DNA of 30,206 bases from the NCBI RefSeq assembly GCF_042675965.1, contig NZ_JBHTKJ010000010.1, forward strand, positions 1 through 30,206, written 5' to 3'. Within the stretch, counting starts at the first letter, position 1; each line of letters starts with the position of its first letter. Positions 7,849 to 14,739 of this stretch are shown here, in pieces. Both the position numbers and the translations under genes were made by a program. The notes below the pieces were generated by a model. It was not told where the DNA came from. It did no database searches and saw only the letters and a program-made list of their open reading frames with translations. The DNA comes from Virgibacillus_R byunsanensis (GTDB lineage: Bacteria > Bacillota > Bacilli > Bacillales > Amphibacillaceae).

Positions 7849-8682
7849 TTAAAGTGCTTTAACTTGAAGCTTTAAATACTGTTCAAGAAATGTACCTATA
7901 CCATCTTCCTCGTTCGTGTGAGTTATATGCTTGGAGACGGATTTAAGTTCATCGATAGCATTACCCATAGCAACTCCGACACCTGCATAGTCAATCATTT
8001 CTAAATCATTATCTTCATCGCCAAAAGCAATAATTCTCTCTTGTGGGATATTATAGTAATGTGCAACTTTTTGTAATCCTACAGCCTTGTTCATACCTTT
8101 TTTAACGATCTCAATAATATTCCAAGGTGCACCCCATTTACGGTGCTCAATTAATTCAGCGTGATAGTCATCCAGGTGACTTCGTAATTCATGAATATGA
8201 TCTTCACGCGGGTGAATGAGTAAGGAAGTTGGGTCTTCTGTTAATTTACTTTTTAAACTTCCGATTTCAAACGGTGGATCTTGTTGGGTTGTTTGGAAGA
8301 TGTTTATAATTTTTTCATCGTATTGATCCAAATATACATTATCCATAACCTCTGCAAGGATATTTTGAACATTAAGATCGTAACAAGCTTCAACAATTTT
8401 AAGGGCAGTTCTTTTTGGCATTGGACTGTGAAGCGCATCCCATTTATGATCTTTAGGATGGTGAATCAACGCTCCATTAAAGTTCACCATTGGTGTAGTT
8501 AAACCAAGGTTATTATAATAATTAATACTTGCACGATGTGGCCTTCCTGTTGCAATTACGACAATATGACCCTCATCCATCGCTTTTAGTACTGTTTGTT
8601 TATTTCGTGCACTTATTTCTTTATTATCGGTTAGAAGTGTTCCATCTAAATCTAACGCGATTAAATGTTGTTTATTTTTCAT
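7849..8682 (-). CDS. yitU: Cof-type HAD-IIB sugar-phosphate phosphatase family protein (YitU-like)
   Basis: HAD-superfamily hydrolase of the Cof/type IIB class, 277 residues. Motif I is DLDGTLL at residues 11-17 (Asp11 nucleophile, Asp13 acid/base). Motif II is ATGRPH near 45, the motif III Lys is in VKKGMNKA near 196, and motif IV is FGDEDNDLEMI near 220. These enzymes dephosphorylate small phosphorylated metabolites such as sugar phosphates, FMN or PLP. The position between yitT and yitV matches B. subtilis yitU. AGGTGA is seven bases before the ATG. It diverges from yitV. Confidence 0.9.
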   Translation of the reverse strand: MKNKQHLIALDLDGTLLTDNKEISARNKQTVLKAMDEGHIVVIATGRPHRASINYYNNLGLTTPMVNFNGALIHHPKDHKWDALHSPMPKRTALKIVEACYDLNVQNILAEVMDNVYLDQYDEKIINIFQTTQQDPPFEIGSLKSKLTEDPTSLLIHPREDHIHELRSHLDDYHAELIEHRKWGAPWNIIEIVKKGMNKAVGLQKVAHYYNIPQERIIAFGDEDNDLEMIDYAGVGVAMGNAIDELKSVSKHITHTNEEDGIGTFLEQYLKLQVKAL

Positions 8683-8695
8683 AATTTCACCTCAT

Positions 8696-8725
8696 ATGAC
8701 AATAGTTTATAAGTGATTGTATAAT
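8696..8725 (+). promoter_or_regulatory. Candidate sigma-A promoter of yitV
   Basis: ATGACA (8696-8701) and a perfect TATAAT (8720-8725) with an 18-base spacer, in the 130-base gap between the divergent yitU and yitV. The predicted start is about 80 bases before the yitV ATG. Confidence 0.4.
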
Positions 8726-8812
8726 ATGTAAAGGGTTAGATACTTAGTTGTTTGCAAAATATATGTAAAGAATACTATGAAGTAAGATATATTAACGAGA
8801 GGATTCTGATTA

Positions 8813-9574
8813 ATGATTGGTGTATACAATAAAAAAATTCATTCTATACCAAGTTTAGTGGTTGTAAATCAAGCTGATGAAAATAAAGCTTTACCAGTTG
8901 TTACGTATTTTCACGGATTTACAAGTGCTAAAGAACATAATTTAGCTCTAGCCTTTTTATTAGCAGAAAAAGGCTATCGTGTAATCCTCCCAGATAGTAT
9001 GTTTCATGGAGAACGTGAAACCGAAGTATCGGAGGAAAAAAAGCAAATTTCGTTTTGGGATATTGTCATGCAAAATGTGAAAGAGCTAAAAGGAATACAT
9101 GAAGAGCTGAATCAGGAAGGGTTGATTTTGGACAATCGTTTTGGAATTGCTGGAACAAGCATGGGAGGAATTACGACATCTGCAGCATTAACGCAGTATC
9201 CGTGGATAAAAGTAGCAGGAGTGCTGATGGGGTCACCTAAAATAACAACCTATGCAAAAACATTAGTAAACAGTTTTAAGGAAATGGGTGATTTACCGAT
9301 TACAGAAGATGTGATTGAGCAATTATATGAGCAACTGAAACAATATGATTTATCAACTCAAATGGACAAATTAGAGGAGCGTCCACTTTTCTTCTGGCAC
9401 GGTGAAAACGACCCGACCGTTCCATTTGACCATTCGTATACATTCTATGAAGAAGCAGCCAAGCTATATACAAACAAGGATGATATTCGTTTCGTTAAAG
9501 AAACAGACCAAGATCATAAAGTAACGCGGTTTGCTATTTTAGAAACAGTAAAATGGTTTGAAAAGCATTTATAA
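8813..9574 (+). CDS. yitV: Alpha/beta hydrolase (YitV-like esterase)
   Basis: A 253-residue alpha/beta hydrolase. Seen: oxyanion strand YFHGFTSAKE near residue 32, nucleophile elbow GTSMGG near 117, acid region HGENDPTVPFD near 199 and catalytic His in DQDHKVTRF near 232. This is a complete Ser-Asp-His set. It is closest in layout to the YitV/dienelactone-hydrolase-like group; the substrate is unknown. It follows yitU divergently and is followed 94 bases later by yitW, the B. subtilis order. AGAGGA stands before the ATG. Confidence 0.88.
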   Translation: MIGVYNKKIHSIPSLVVVNQADENKALPVVTYFHGFTSAKEHNLALAFLLAEKGYRVILPDSMFHGERETEVSEEKKQISFWDIVMQNVKELKGIHEELNQEGLILDNRFGIAGTSMGGITTSAALTQYPWIKVAGVLMGSPKITTYAKTLVNSFKEMGDLPITEDVIEQLYEQLKQYDLSTQMDKLEERPLFFWHGENDPTVPFDHSYTFYEEAAKLYTNKDDIRFVKETDQDHKVTRFAILETVKWFEKHL

Positions 9575-9668
9575 AAAAGAGAAAGTTGCCTTACTAGTGA
9601 GTTAAATCATTTAAAAATAGTACAAAATATGTTTAAATAAAACTATGAACATAGAAGGAGGTAACGTC

Positions 9669-9980
9669 ATGGATGAAGCATTAAGAGAGAACATGATGGG
9701 TGCACTTGAGAATGTAATTGACCCAGAGCTTGGGATAGATATTGTAAACCTTGGACTGATATATGATGTTGACTTAAACGAAGAAGGTGTTGCTGTTGTT
9801 ACAATGACACTAACTGCAATGGGCTGCCCATTAGCAGCACATATTGAACAAGACGTAAAACGCTCACTTTCTGACATTCCAGAAGCAAAAGAAGTGCGTG
9901 TAGACATCGTTTGGAGTCCACCATGGGGCAAAGATAAAATGTCTCGTTATGCAAAAATAGCACTAGGCATTCCAGATTGA
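9669..9980 (+). CDS. yitW: MIP18/SufT-type iron-sulfur assembly factor (YitW-like)
   Basis: A 103-residue single-domain MIP18 (DUF59) protein, a family that helps mature or deliver Fe-S clusters. Seen: NVIDPELGIDIVNLGLIYDV near residue 18, TAMGCPLAAH with the conserved Cys near 57, and VWSPPWGKDKMS near 84. I place the start at 9669, because an upstream in-frame ATG at 9645 lies before the GAAGGAGGT (9654-9662) that serves 9669. Location after yitV matches yitW. A paralogue of about the same size is encoded at 10904-11206 in the putative anaerobic operon. Confidence 0.88.
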   Translation: MDEALRENMMGALENVIDPELGIDIVNLGLIYDVDLNEEGVAVVTMTLTAMGCPLAAHIEQDVKRSLSDIPEAKEVRVDIVWSPPWGKDKMSRYAKIALGIPD

Positions 9981-9989
9981 TGAACGCGG

Positions 9990-10125
9990 AAGTGTAAATA
10001 TCCTTACAGGCTATGCTCGCCACGTCCTTGAAAAAGAAAAGCACTTTTTCTTCGTGCGATGCCTTTCCTTATATAAGGCGTCGTAGAGACTGTGCACTAG
10101 CAGCAGGGATGTTGGAGCTAGACGA
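9990..10125 (+). repeat. Family B intergenic repeat, copy 1 (single core)
   Basis: Contains CCTTACAGGCT, then ACGTCCTTGAAAAAGAAAAG, CACTTTTTCTTCGTGCGATG and CCTTTCCTTATATAAGG. The first core half is nearly identical to the copies at 13115 and 17171. The second core seen in those copies is missing; an AGCAGGGATGTTGGAGCTAGACGAAGCC tail takes its place. Confidence 0.75.
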
Positions 10126-10142
10126 AGCCGAAACGGTTAACT

Positions 10143-10179
10143 AAAAGGTTGATTCCTATTTATGGATCAACCTTTTTTT
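10143..10179 (+). terminator. Intrinsic terminator after yitW
   Basis: AAAGGTTGAT / ATCAACCTTT (10-bp perfect stem) with a 12-base loop and seven T. It lies beyond the repeat, about 165 bases after the yitW stop. Confidence 0.85.
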
Positions 10180-10238
10180 GATAGATAAATGCAAATTAGG
10201 CTTTCTTATATTTTTTATTAAAAAGGGAGGTGTTTGGT

Positions 10239-10766
10239 ATGGCGAATTTTCCTATCGTACAAGTAGTCGGGTATAAAAATTCTGGTAAAACAACATTGAT
10301 GAATCAACTTATCAACTATTTTTCATCTAAAGGTAAGCAGGTTGGGTCGTTAAAGCATCATGGCCATGGCGGTGAGCCAAAAATGGTAAAAGGAACCGAC
10401 AGCTATGGTCATTTGCAATCAGGTGCAACGATGTCAGGGGTGCAAGGAGAAAAACAGCTACAATTAACACTACATACGACAACACAAATTGCGTTGGACG
10501 ACATTATAAATATGTATACAGCATTCCCCTTAGATTTGTTGCTTGTAGAAGGCTACAAACAGGCTGATTATCCTAAAATTGTATTGCTAACTGGGGAAGA
10601 GGATCTGCATTTATTAGATGAGCTTTCTAATATTATAGCGATTGGTGCGATGGATGAGGATCTTTTACACGCGCAAGAGCTGTTCAGCGTTCATTTGGAA
10701 CAGTCTGGCTCTTATTTGCCGATGTTAGTGGAGCATATTTGGGCTAAAAGCCAAAGGTTAGGGTGA
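10239..10766 (+). CDS. mobB: Molybdopterin-guanine dinucleotide biosynthesis adaptor protein MobB
   Basis: P-loop GTPase-like protein of 175 residues that assists MobA in attaching GMP to molybdopterin for bis-MGD enzymes such as nitrate reductase. Seen: Walker A GYKNSGKTTL near residue 9, SLKHHGHGG near 36, GTDSYGHLQSGA near 52 and Walker B-like LLLVEGYKQADYPKI near 104. The ATG at 10239 has GGGAGG eight bases upstream; an alternative GTG at 10230 overlaps that site. It stands alone, without mobA or moeA, next to the Crp/Fnr group, which fits anaerobic respiration. Confidence 0.93.
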   Translation: MANFPIVQVVGYKNSGKTTLMNQLINYFSSKGKQVGSLKHHGHGGEPKMVKGTDSYGHLQSGATMSGVQGEKQLQLTLHTTTQIALDDIINMYTAFPLDLLLVEGYKQADYPKIVLLTGEEDLHLLDELSNIIAIGAMDEDLLHAQELFSVHLEQSGSYLPMLVEHIWAKSQRLG

Positions 10767-10770
10767 ATTG

Positions 10771-10854
10771 GCCGGAGTTTTTGCCAAAGTGGCCAAAGTT
10801 TGAGCGAAAGTGGCCAAAGTTCACAATTCAAAAGCCAAAGTTCACAATTGCATC
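10771..10854 (+). repeat. Tandem array, 21 bp x 4
   Basis: Four units of exactly 21 bases begin with GCC at 10771, 10792, 10813 and 10834. The shared core is GCCAAAGTT; the third and fourth units share GCCAAAGTTCACAATT. The array fills the gap between the mobB stop and the terminator of the convergent gene. Confidence 0.85.
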
Positions 10855-10865
10855 AAGATTTGCCT

Positions 10866-10899
10866 GAAAAAACGTGTGATCCACACATCGGATCACACG
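10866..10899 (-). terminator. Intrinsic terminator of the DUF2249/NnrS-like operon
   Basis: CGTGTGATCC / GGATCACACG, a 10-bp perfect stem with a seven-base loop. On the minus strand it is followed by six T. It lies four bases beyond the stop of the last gene (10904). Confidence 0.92.
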
Positions 10900-10903
10900 C
10901 TTG

Positions 10904-11206
10904 TTAAAACATAAGGATTTCTCTTGCTTTATCGCTCATTTTTGTTGGTGACCAGGCTGGCTCCCATACTAAATCAATGGAAACCTCACCAACATCTTCA
11001 ACTTGTTTTAGAATTTGATTTTTTGCTCCTTCGGTAATGCTATCGTGCAGCGGACAACCTGGTGTAGTGAGTGTCATTATTACATTCACATTGTTGTTTT
11101 CGTCGGTTTTAATATCATAAATAAGTCCTAAATCCATAATGTTTACCCCAAGTTCAGGATCAATAACTTCATATAAAGCTGCACCTACTTCAGTTTGAAG
11201 AGACAT
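10904..11206 (-). CDS. MIP18/SufT-type metal-sulfur cluster assembly factor, operon copy
   Basis: A 100-residue MIP18 (DUF59) protein: EVIDPELGVNIMDLGLIYDI near residue 13, TTPGCPLHDS with the conserved Cys near 51, and WEPAWSPTKMS near 80. It is a paralogue of yitW. It is the last gene of a minus-strand operon behind two DUF2249 genes and a haem-protein-like membrane protein. That context suggests service to a metal or haem enzyme used under low oxygen or NO, rather than housekeeping. The gene starts 51 bases after the preceding stop and ends at the terminator 10866-10899. The ribosome binding site is weak (AGGAAAGGA, about 13 bases upstream). Confidence 0.85.
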   Translation of the reverse strand: MSLQTEVGAALYEVIDPELGVNIMDLGLIYDIKTDENNNVNVIMTLTTPGCPLHDSITEGAKNQILKQVEDVGEVSIDLVWEPAWSPTKMSDKAREILMF

Positions 11207-11257
11207 CGTAACAACACGGTCCTTTCCTGATTAGACTTCAGATTTACGTGCAACAAT

Positions 11258-12505
11258 TTATACAAACAGCACACAAACAATCGATGATACATACGCGATA
11301 GATGCAAGCACCAATACTCCCTGGAACATAAAAACGAGTATTCCTAATTGGAGCAGTGCGCTTACAGGTAATCCAACGACACCAATTATAAAAAGTATAA
11401 ATATATAAACACTAACTTTTTCATTAATCATTTCCTTAAGCATGGGAACTTTCATTTTTCCTACTTGTGAGGAATATTTGTGTGTCCACCATAAAAAAGG
11501 AACAATTTTAAATAAGTAGCCAAATATGCTGAACATAATCCAACTCATTACATATAGAAATAGGAGCCAGCTCCAGATGTTGATGTTCGTTATCCCCACT
11601 GAACTTAAGAGAAAAGCTATTCCATGAATAACAAGACCATTAACAATTGCCAGAAGCGAAAATGAGAAAGGCTTATCTAATTTTTTCTTAATTCGTTTAT
11701 CTAAAATTTCCTTGATATCTCGTACAAATAAAGAAAAACCAACCAGTAGCAGTAACCATCCAATAAATTGAGAATAAGGAAAGCTCAGCCATAATGAACT
11801 AATTAACACGACCAGGCCCAGAACATAGGCGAAAAACGCAGGCTTAGCATTCTTCATTGAAAAACCATGTGACAAACTAAACATGGGAACCAATTTATAG
11901 GAAAAGCCAAAAATTAAGAGCGTAAACCAGCCGGCGATTCCGAGTAAAATGTGTGTATATAAAATCGTTTTATGTTCTCCAATTCCACCGAATGCGAGAT
12001 TCCAGGCTAATAAGAATCCGGCTATAATCGTTAGAAAGAAACACGTTATAGCACCCAATACGAAATAGGTTAAGGTATTTTTCTTTTCCTGATGAAGAAT
12101 TGTTTTCGCCATTTGGAAAATAAACATTAAAATCCCTGTAATTGCTACAATTCCGCCGTAAATCGCCATGTCAGGTTTGGTCCCTAAGAGTATAGAAAAT
12201 ACCGTAATACCTAGTGCTGTTACAATAAATTGAACATAGCCGAATGCTTGGTTCCAGATAGGTGTTAAAAAGGCAACAGGGACAAGCTGATACATTGCCC
12301 CCATTACGATCATGACTGCCCATCCTAACAGCAAGAAGTGTGCACCCATCCAAATATCTGGAACACGAAATTGACTAGCGAGTAAGGCATCATTACTTAT
12401 AAAAAGAACAATTTGTGATAGGACCAGTGCAACGAGTGCATATAAAATAAAGGATAATGGTAACTTTATATCTGTATCAGATTTCATACTAGCTTGTGGC
12501 ATCAT
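11258..12505 (-). CDS. Polytopic membrane protein, NnrS / cytochrome oxidase subunit I-like
   Basis: A 415-residue protein with about 12 transmembrane segments. A motif of the form H-x-L-L-(L)-G...G-x-x-Y-x-L-V-P occurs twice: His56 with GAMYQLVPVA and His185 with GFSYKLVPMF. A third, His-less version is FGYLFKIVPFLWW near 340. His178 and a His near 296 (VIHGIAF) are further haem or metal ligand candidates. This resembles the haem-copper oxidase subunit I / NnrS fold. I do not see a clear set of CuB ligands, so an oxidase or NO reductase activity is not shown. Its ATG is three bases after the stop of the DUF2249 gene. Neighbours and the upstream Crp/Fnr box point to anaerobic or NO-linked expression. 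Confidence 0.7.
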   Translation of the reverse strand: MMPQASMKSDTDIKLPLSFILYALVALVLSQIVLFISNDALLASQFRVPDIWMGAHFLLLGWAVMIVMGAMYQLVPVAFLTPIWNQAFGYVQFIVTALGITVFSILLGTKPDMAIYGGIVAITGILMFIFQMAKTILHQEKKNTLTYFVLGAITCFFLTIIAGFLLAWNLAFGGIGEHKTILYTHILLGIAGWFTLLIFGFSYKLVPMFSLSHGFSMKNAKPAFFAYVLGLVVLISSLWLSFPYSQFIGWLLLLVGFSLFVRDIKEILDKRIKKKLDKPFSFSLLAIVNGLVIHGIAFLLSSVGITNINIWSWLLFLYVMSWIMFSIFGYLFKIVPFLWWTHKYSSQVGKMKVPMLKEMINEKVSVYIFILFIIGVVGLPVSALLQLGILVFMFQGVLVLASIAYVSSIVCVLFV

Positions 12506-12507
12506 GT

Positions 12508-12723
12508 TTAATCACCAGTCTTTGTTATTGATATTTTAAAACTTCCATCCTCCTGTGGCTCTGTTTCATGCAAATATCCCCGGTCGTTTAATTCTTCATA
12601 TAAAAACATCGGGCGGCGATCATTTATGATGGACAGTGATTCCCCATTGGACAATTTATCTAATGCTTTAAGGGTGCGCATCATTGGTTGTGGTGGTTCT
12701 AATCCTCGATTATCTATCATCAT
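12508..12723 (-). CDS. DUF2249 domain protein, second of operon
   Basis: 71 residues forming one DUF2249 domain: EPPQPMMRTLKALDKLSNGESLSIINDRRPMFLYEELNDRGY. DUF2249 proteins are small, often encoded near hemerythrins, Crp/Fnr regulators and nitrogen-oxide genes; the biochemical role is unknown. The start overlaps the previous gene (ATGATGA), so translation is coupled. It differs from its neighbour in lacking the LHAVL His (here FLYEE). Confidence 0.85.
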   Translation of the reverse strand: MMIDNRGLEPPQPMMRTLKALDKLSNGESLSIINDRRPMFLYEELNDRGYLHETEPQEDGSFKISITKTGD

Positions 12724-12971
12724 TGTTCAGCAGCCACCTTCTTCGTGTAGGTAACCTTCCAATGTTTTTTATCTATTTTTTCAGCGTTATTCTCAAATCC
12801 TTTTCGTCTTAGAACAGCATGCAATGGAACAGGATTAAAGGGGGCATGTAGAACAAATGTCTCTCCATCTTCCAATTCTTTTACTACTGCCATGATTTTA
12901 TCAAAAGGCTCTTTCTTTAATCGCAAATCTTCGCGAACATCCAACTCAACCATTTTTTCTTTAATACTCAT
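12720..12971 (-). CDS. DUF2249 domain protein, first of operon
   Basis: 83 residues: ELDVREDLRLKKEPFDKIMAVVKELEDGETFVLHAPFNPVPLHAVLRRKGF, the canonical DUF2249 layout with the PxPLHxxL motif, then KKHWKVTYTK. It is the first gene of a four-gene operon reading down to 10904. AGGTGA precedes the ATG. About 35 bases further upstream starts a promoter with a Crp/Fnr-type box at 13040-13055. Confidence 0.9.
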   Translation of the reverse strand: MSIKEKMVELDVREDLRLKKEPFDKIMAVVKELEDGETFVLHAPFNPVPLHAVLRRKGFENNAEKIDKKHWKVTYTKKVAAEQ

Positions 12972-13012
12972 GAAATCACCTCATCTAATTAGTTACTTTT
13001 ATCTACGAGTTC

Positions 13013-13018
13013 ATGATA
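13013..13018 (-). promoter_or_regulatory. Candidate -10 element of the DUF2249/NnrS-like operon
   Basis: TATCAT on the minus strand (one mismatch to TATAAT). If the transcription start is 13006, the Crp/Fnr-type box at 13040-13055 is centred exactly at -41.5, the class II activator position. A perfect TATAAT at 13029-13034 lies too close to the box for that arrangement and could be an alternative, repressible promoter. Confidence 0.5.
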
Positions 13019-13039
13019 ATCATTTTCAATTATAAAAGT

Positions 13040-13055
13040 AGTGATTTGTGTCACA
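13040..13055. promoter_or_regulatory. Crp/Fnr-type operator box upstream of the DUF2249/NnrS-like operon
   Basis: AGTGA-TTTGTG-TCACA, nine of ten positions matching TGTGA-N6-TCACA. The regulator encoded at 13379-14071 carries a Crp-like recognition helix (RETVSR) suited to such half-sites. Confidence 0.65.
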
Positions 13056-13114
13056 TTTATAAAATTGATCCATAATTGTTATAAGATGAAGAAAGAGGGG
13101 TTTCATTTCAATGA

Positions 13115-13320
13115 CACTCGTTCGCAACGTCCTTGAAAAAGTAAACGCTTTTTCTGTGTGCGATGCTATTTCAGGGAAGCATTCCTTATCCTGTGGCAAC
13201 ACCTGTACTAGTACGTCCTCGAAATAGAAGTTCGCTTTTTCTTCGCTGTCGTAGCATTCCTTATCCTGTGCGTCAGAGCTGGACACGGCTTAATTATCCA
13301 CATGCTCCTAATTTTATAGT
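13115..13320 (+). repeat. Family B intergenic repeat, copy 2 (duplicated core)
   Basis: Two cores of about 90 bases: CAACGTCCTTGAAAAAGTAA...CATTCCTTATCCTGT and ACGTCCTCGAAATAGAAG...CATTCCTTATCCTGT. The tail is AATTATCCACATGCTCCTAATTTTATAGT. With the box and promoter at 13013-13055 and the terminator at 13333-13364, this accounts for the 407-base gap between the DUF2249 operon and the Crp/Fnr gene. Confidence 0.75.
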
Positions 13321-13332
13321 ACGCTAAACGAC

Positions 13333-13364
13333 AAAAAAACGAGGAAACTGCCACCCTCGTTTTT
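13333..13364 (-). terminator. Intrinsic terminator of the Crp/Fnr gene
   Basis: ACGAGG / CCTCGT stem within AAAAACGAGG...CCTCGTTTTT. On the minus strand seven T follow. It lies 15 bases past the regulator's stop. Confidence 0.82.
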
Positions 13365-13378
13365 CATTGCAATATAGG

Positions 13379-14071
13379 TTAAAATAACTCATCTTCCAGT
13401 GCATCTGTGTCCAAAACCAGAAACCCGGATTTATCGGTATTGATGAGATTTTTCTTTTTTAACTGTGTTAACGTTCGACTAACTGTTTCACGGCTTGAAC
13501 CGATCATATTTGCTAATTCCCGGTTGGTAAATTGGGTAGTGACACGGATATGCTCATTTTTTGTTTCATGTCCATAATCCTTAGCAAGGCGTAACAATAA
13601 CATAATAATCTGCTCATACGTGTTATGGAGAATTTTTTGTTCGAGGCGTTGTTGCAGATCAACCATTTTTTCACCTAACACACGAAACAGTTTCACGCAT
13701 ATTTCAGGGTGAGTGATTAAGAAATTCTCAAAAGATTGAATAGGGATATATATTAATACAGCGTCTTCAATTACTTCCGAGTGTGCTGGATAGTCATCTT
13801 GTCTAAAGAAACCTAGATGGGGAAACATATCACCGGGCTGTAAGACGTTCACAATTTGTTCTTTTCCATGGAAATCAGTTTTATAGATTTTCACTTTTCC
13901 CTGATCGATAAAGTAAACATTTGTCAAAGGATCACCTTGCATAAATATATGTGTTCCATGTCGATATAACCGATGGTTTGCCAGATCTAAAATGGGTTCC
14001 ATTTCAAAATCGGATAAATCCTTAAATAATGTGAATTTTTGCAGAAGATCTTTAATAGATTGTGGATTCAT
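13379..14071 (-). CDS. Crp/Fnr family transcriptional regulator without an Fe-S cluster motif
   Basis: A 230-residue regulator. A cyclic-nucleotide-binding-type beta-barrel spans about residues 18-115 (IFMQGDPLTNVYFIDQGKVKIY; NVLQPGDMFPHLGFF), then the dimer helix (about 120-148) and a winged helix (about 150-222). The recognition helix reads GSSRETVSRTL; R-E-T-V-x-R is the same arrangement that contacts TGTGA half-sites in Crp. The only Cys (PEIC, about 126) is internal and there is no N-terminal Cys cluster, so it cannot sense oxygen like Fnr of E. coli. A haem- or NO-responsive Dnr/NnrR-type mode is possible but inferred. It lies between two putative target units with matching boxes. GGAGT stands before the ATG. 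Confidence 0.9.
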   Translation of the reverse strand: MNPQSIKDLLQKFTLFKDLSDFEMEPILDLANHRLYRHGTHIFMQGDPLTNVYFIDQGKVKIYKTDFHGKEQIVNVLQPGDMFPHLGFFRQDDYPAHSEVIEDAVLIYIPIQSFENFLITHPEICVKLFRVLGEKMVDLQQRLEQKILHNTYEQIIMLLLRLAKDYGHETKNEHIRVTTQFTNRELANMIGSSRETVSRTLTQLKKKNLINTDKSGFLVLDTDALEDELF

Positions 14072-14171
14072 AACGAGGAGTACTCCTTTCTATATAAATA
14101 CAGTCAATTTACTGTCATTCTACCATGTTATGCTTAAAAATATGATGTTAATTGTGAAAAAATCTTGACAC

Positions 14172-14187
14172 CGTGATAAAAATCATA
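14172..14187. promoter_or_regulatory. Crp/Fnr-type operator box between the regulator and the DUF2249 gene
   Basis: CGTGA-TAAAAA-TCATA, eight of ten positions matching TGTGA-N6-TCACA. It lies in the 210-base divergent gap. It could serve the regulator's own promoter or assist the second box at 14195-14210. Confidence 0.5.
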
Positions 14188-14194
14188 TGTATGT

Positions 14195-14210
14195 GGTGTT
14201 TTACCTCACA
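14195..14210. promoter_or_regulatory. Weaker Crp/Fnr-type box at class II distance from the 14282 gene promoter
   Basis: GGTGT-TTTACC-TCACA: the right half is perfect and the left half keeps the central GTG. Its centre (14202.5) is exactly 41.5 bases before 14244. That start would place TATGCT (14232-14237, four of six) as the -10 element. The start codon follows at 14282. Confidence 0.45.
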
Positions 14211-14281
14211 ACAATCTCTGTAAATTCGTTCTATGCTATAGGTGGTTAAAAAAACAGAGTTAAAAACAGGAGGTAACAAAT

Positions 14282-14521
14282 ATGAATGATGTACAATATA
14301 CTGCAAAAGTTCATGCACCAGAGATCGAGCCTAGATTTCGTCACCCAAGAATATTTGAAGTCTTTGATGAATTACAACCAGGGGAGTACATGGAGCTTTC
14401 AAATGACCACGATCCAAAACCACTTCATTACCAATTCATGATGGAAAGAGAAGGGACTTTTTCATGGGAATACTTAGAAGAAGGTCCAATGCTTTGGCGT
14501 GTGTGTATCGGAAAAAAATAA
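14282..14521 (+). CDS. DUF2249 domain protein, third copy
   Basis: 79 residues, one DUF2249 domain: HPRIFEVFDELQPGEYMELSNDHDPKPLHYQFMMEREGTFSWEYLEEGPMLWRVCIGKK. It has the KPLHYQF motif, including the conserved His. It is monocistronic, preceded by AGGAGGT, and separated from the radical SAM gene by 218 bases with their own boxes. Together with the two copies at 12508-12971 this makes three members in 2 kb around one regulator. Function of the family is unknown; a His-based metal or haem-related role is conjecture. Confidence 0.9.
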   Translation: MNDVQYTAKVHAPEIEPRFRHPRIFEVFDELQPGEYMELSNDHDPKPLHYQFMMEREGTFSWEYLEEGPMLWRVCIGKK

Positions 14522-14596
14522 GGTAACGGAAAATGAGGTCCTTGAGTACGTATCAAGGATCTTCGTTTGTGTCTATTTTACGAAATTACCTCATAA

Positions 14597-14612
14597 AGTG
14601 AAAAACATCACA
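14597..14612. promoter_or_regulatory. Crp/Fnr-type operator box 1 upstream of the radical SAM gene
   Basis: AGTGA-AAAACA-TCACA, nine of ten positions matching TGTGA-N6-TCACA. It is 25 bases (centre to centre) upstream of box 2. Confidence 0.62.
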
Positions 14613-14621
14613 TCTAGAAAA

Positions 14622-14637
14622 TGTGATACATATTACA
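14622..14637. promoter_or_regulatory. Crp/Fnr-type operator box 2 upstream of the radical SAM gene
   Basis: TGTGA-TACATA-TTACA, nine of ten positions matching. A -10-like TACTAT (14661-14666) puts the centre at about -43.5, close to the class II position; TATAAC (14664-14669) is the alternative. Confidence 0.62.
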
Positions 14638-14688
14638 ATTTAGTCAGTTACTTACTTCACTACTATAACTATTAATATAGTATCACTG

Positions 14689-14719
14689 TGACTAACACCC
14701 ATTTTTAGAGTGTTGGTCA
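14689..14719 (+). promoter_or_regulatory. 5'-UTR hairpin just before the radical SAM ribosome binding site
   Basis: TGACTAACAC / GTGTTGGTCA, 10 bp with one T-G wobble and an 11-base loop containing TTTTT. It ends eight bases before the AAGGAGGG at 14727. It may influence mRNA stability or translation. Confidence 0.45.
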
Positions 14720-14739
14720 GTACTCTAAGGAGGGCTTAT

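Noticed and set aside
10771..10854. 21-bp units considered as iterons of an origin
   Set aside because: No replication initiator gene or AT-rich unwinding region is adjacent, and the place between convergent chromosomal genes argues against it.
13026..13286. 86-codon minus-strand open frame with several Cys
   Set aside because: It lies entirely over a family B repeat and the promoter of the DUF2249 operon; its frame is not kept in the other copies and it has no ribosome binding site.
14710..14739. Upstream GTG start for the radical SAM protein
   Set aside because: It would begin in a hairpin with no ribosome binding site, and AAGGAGGG at 14727-14734 clearly serves ATG 14740.
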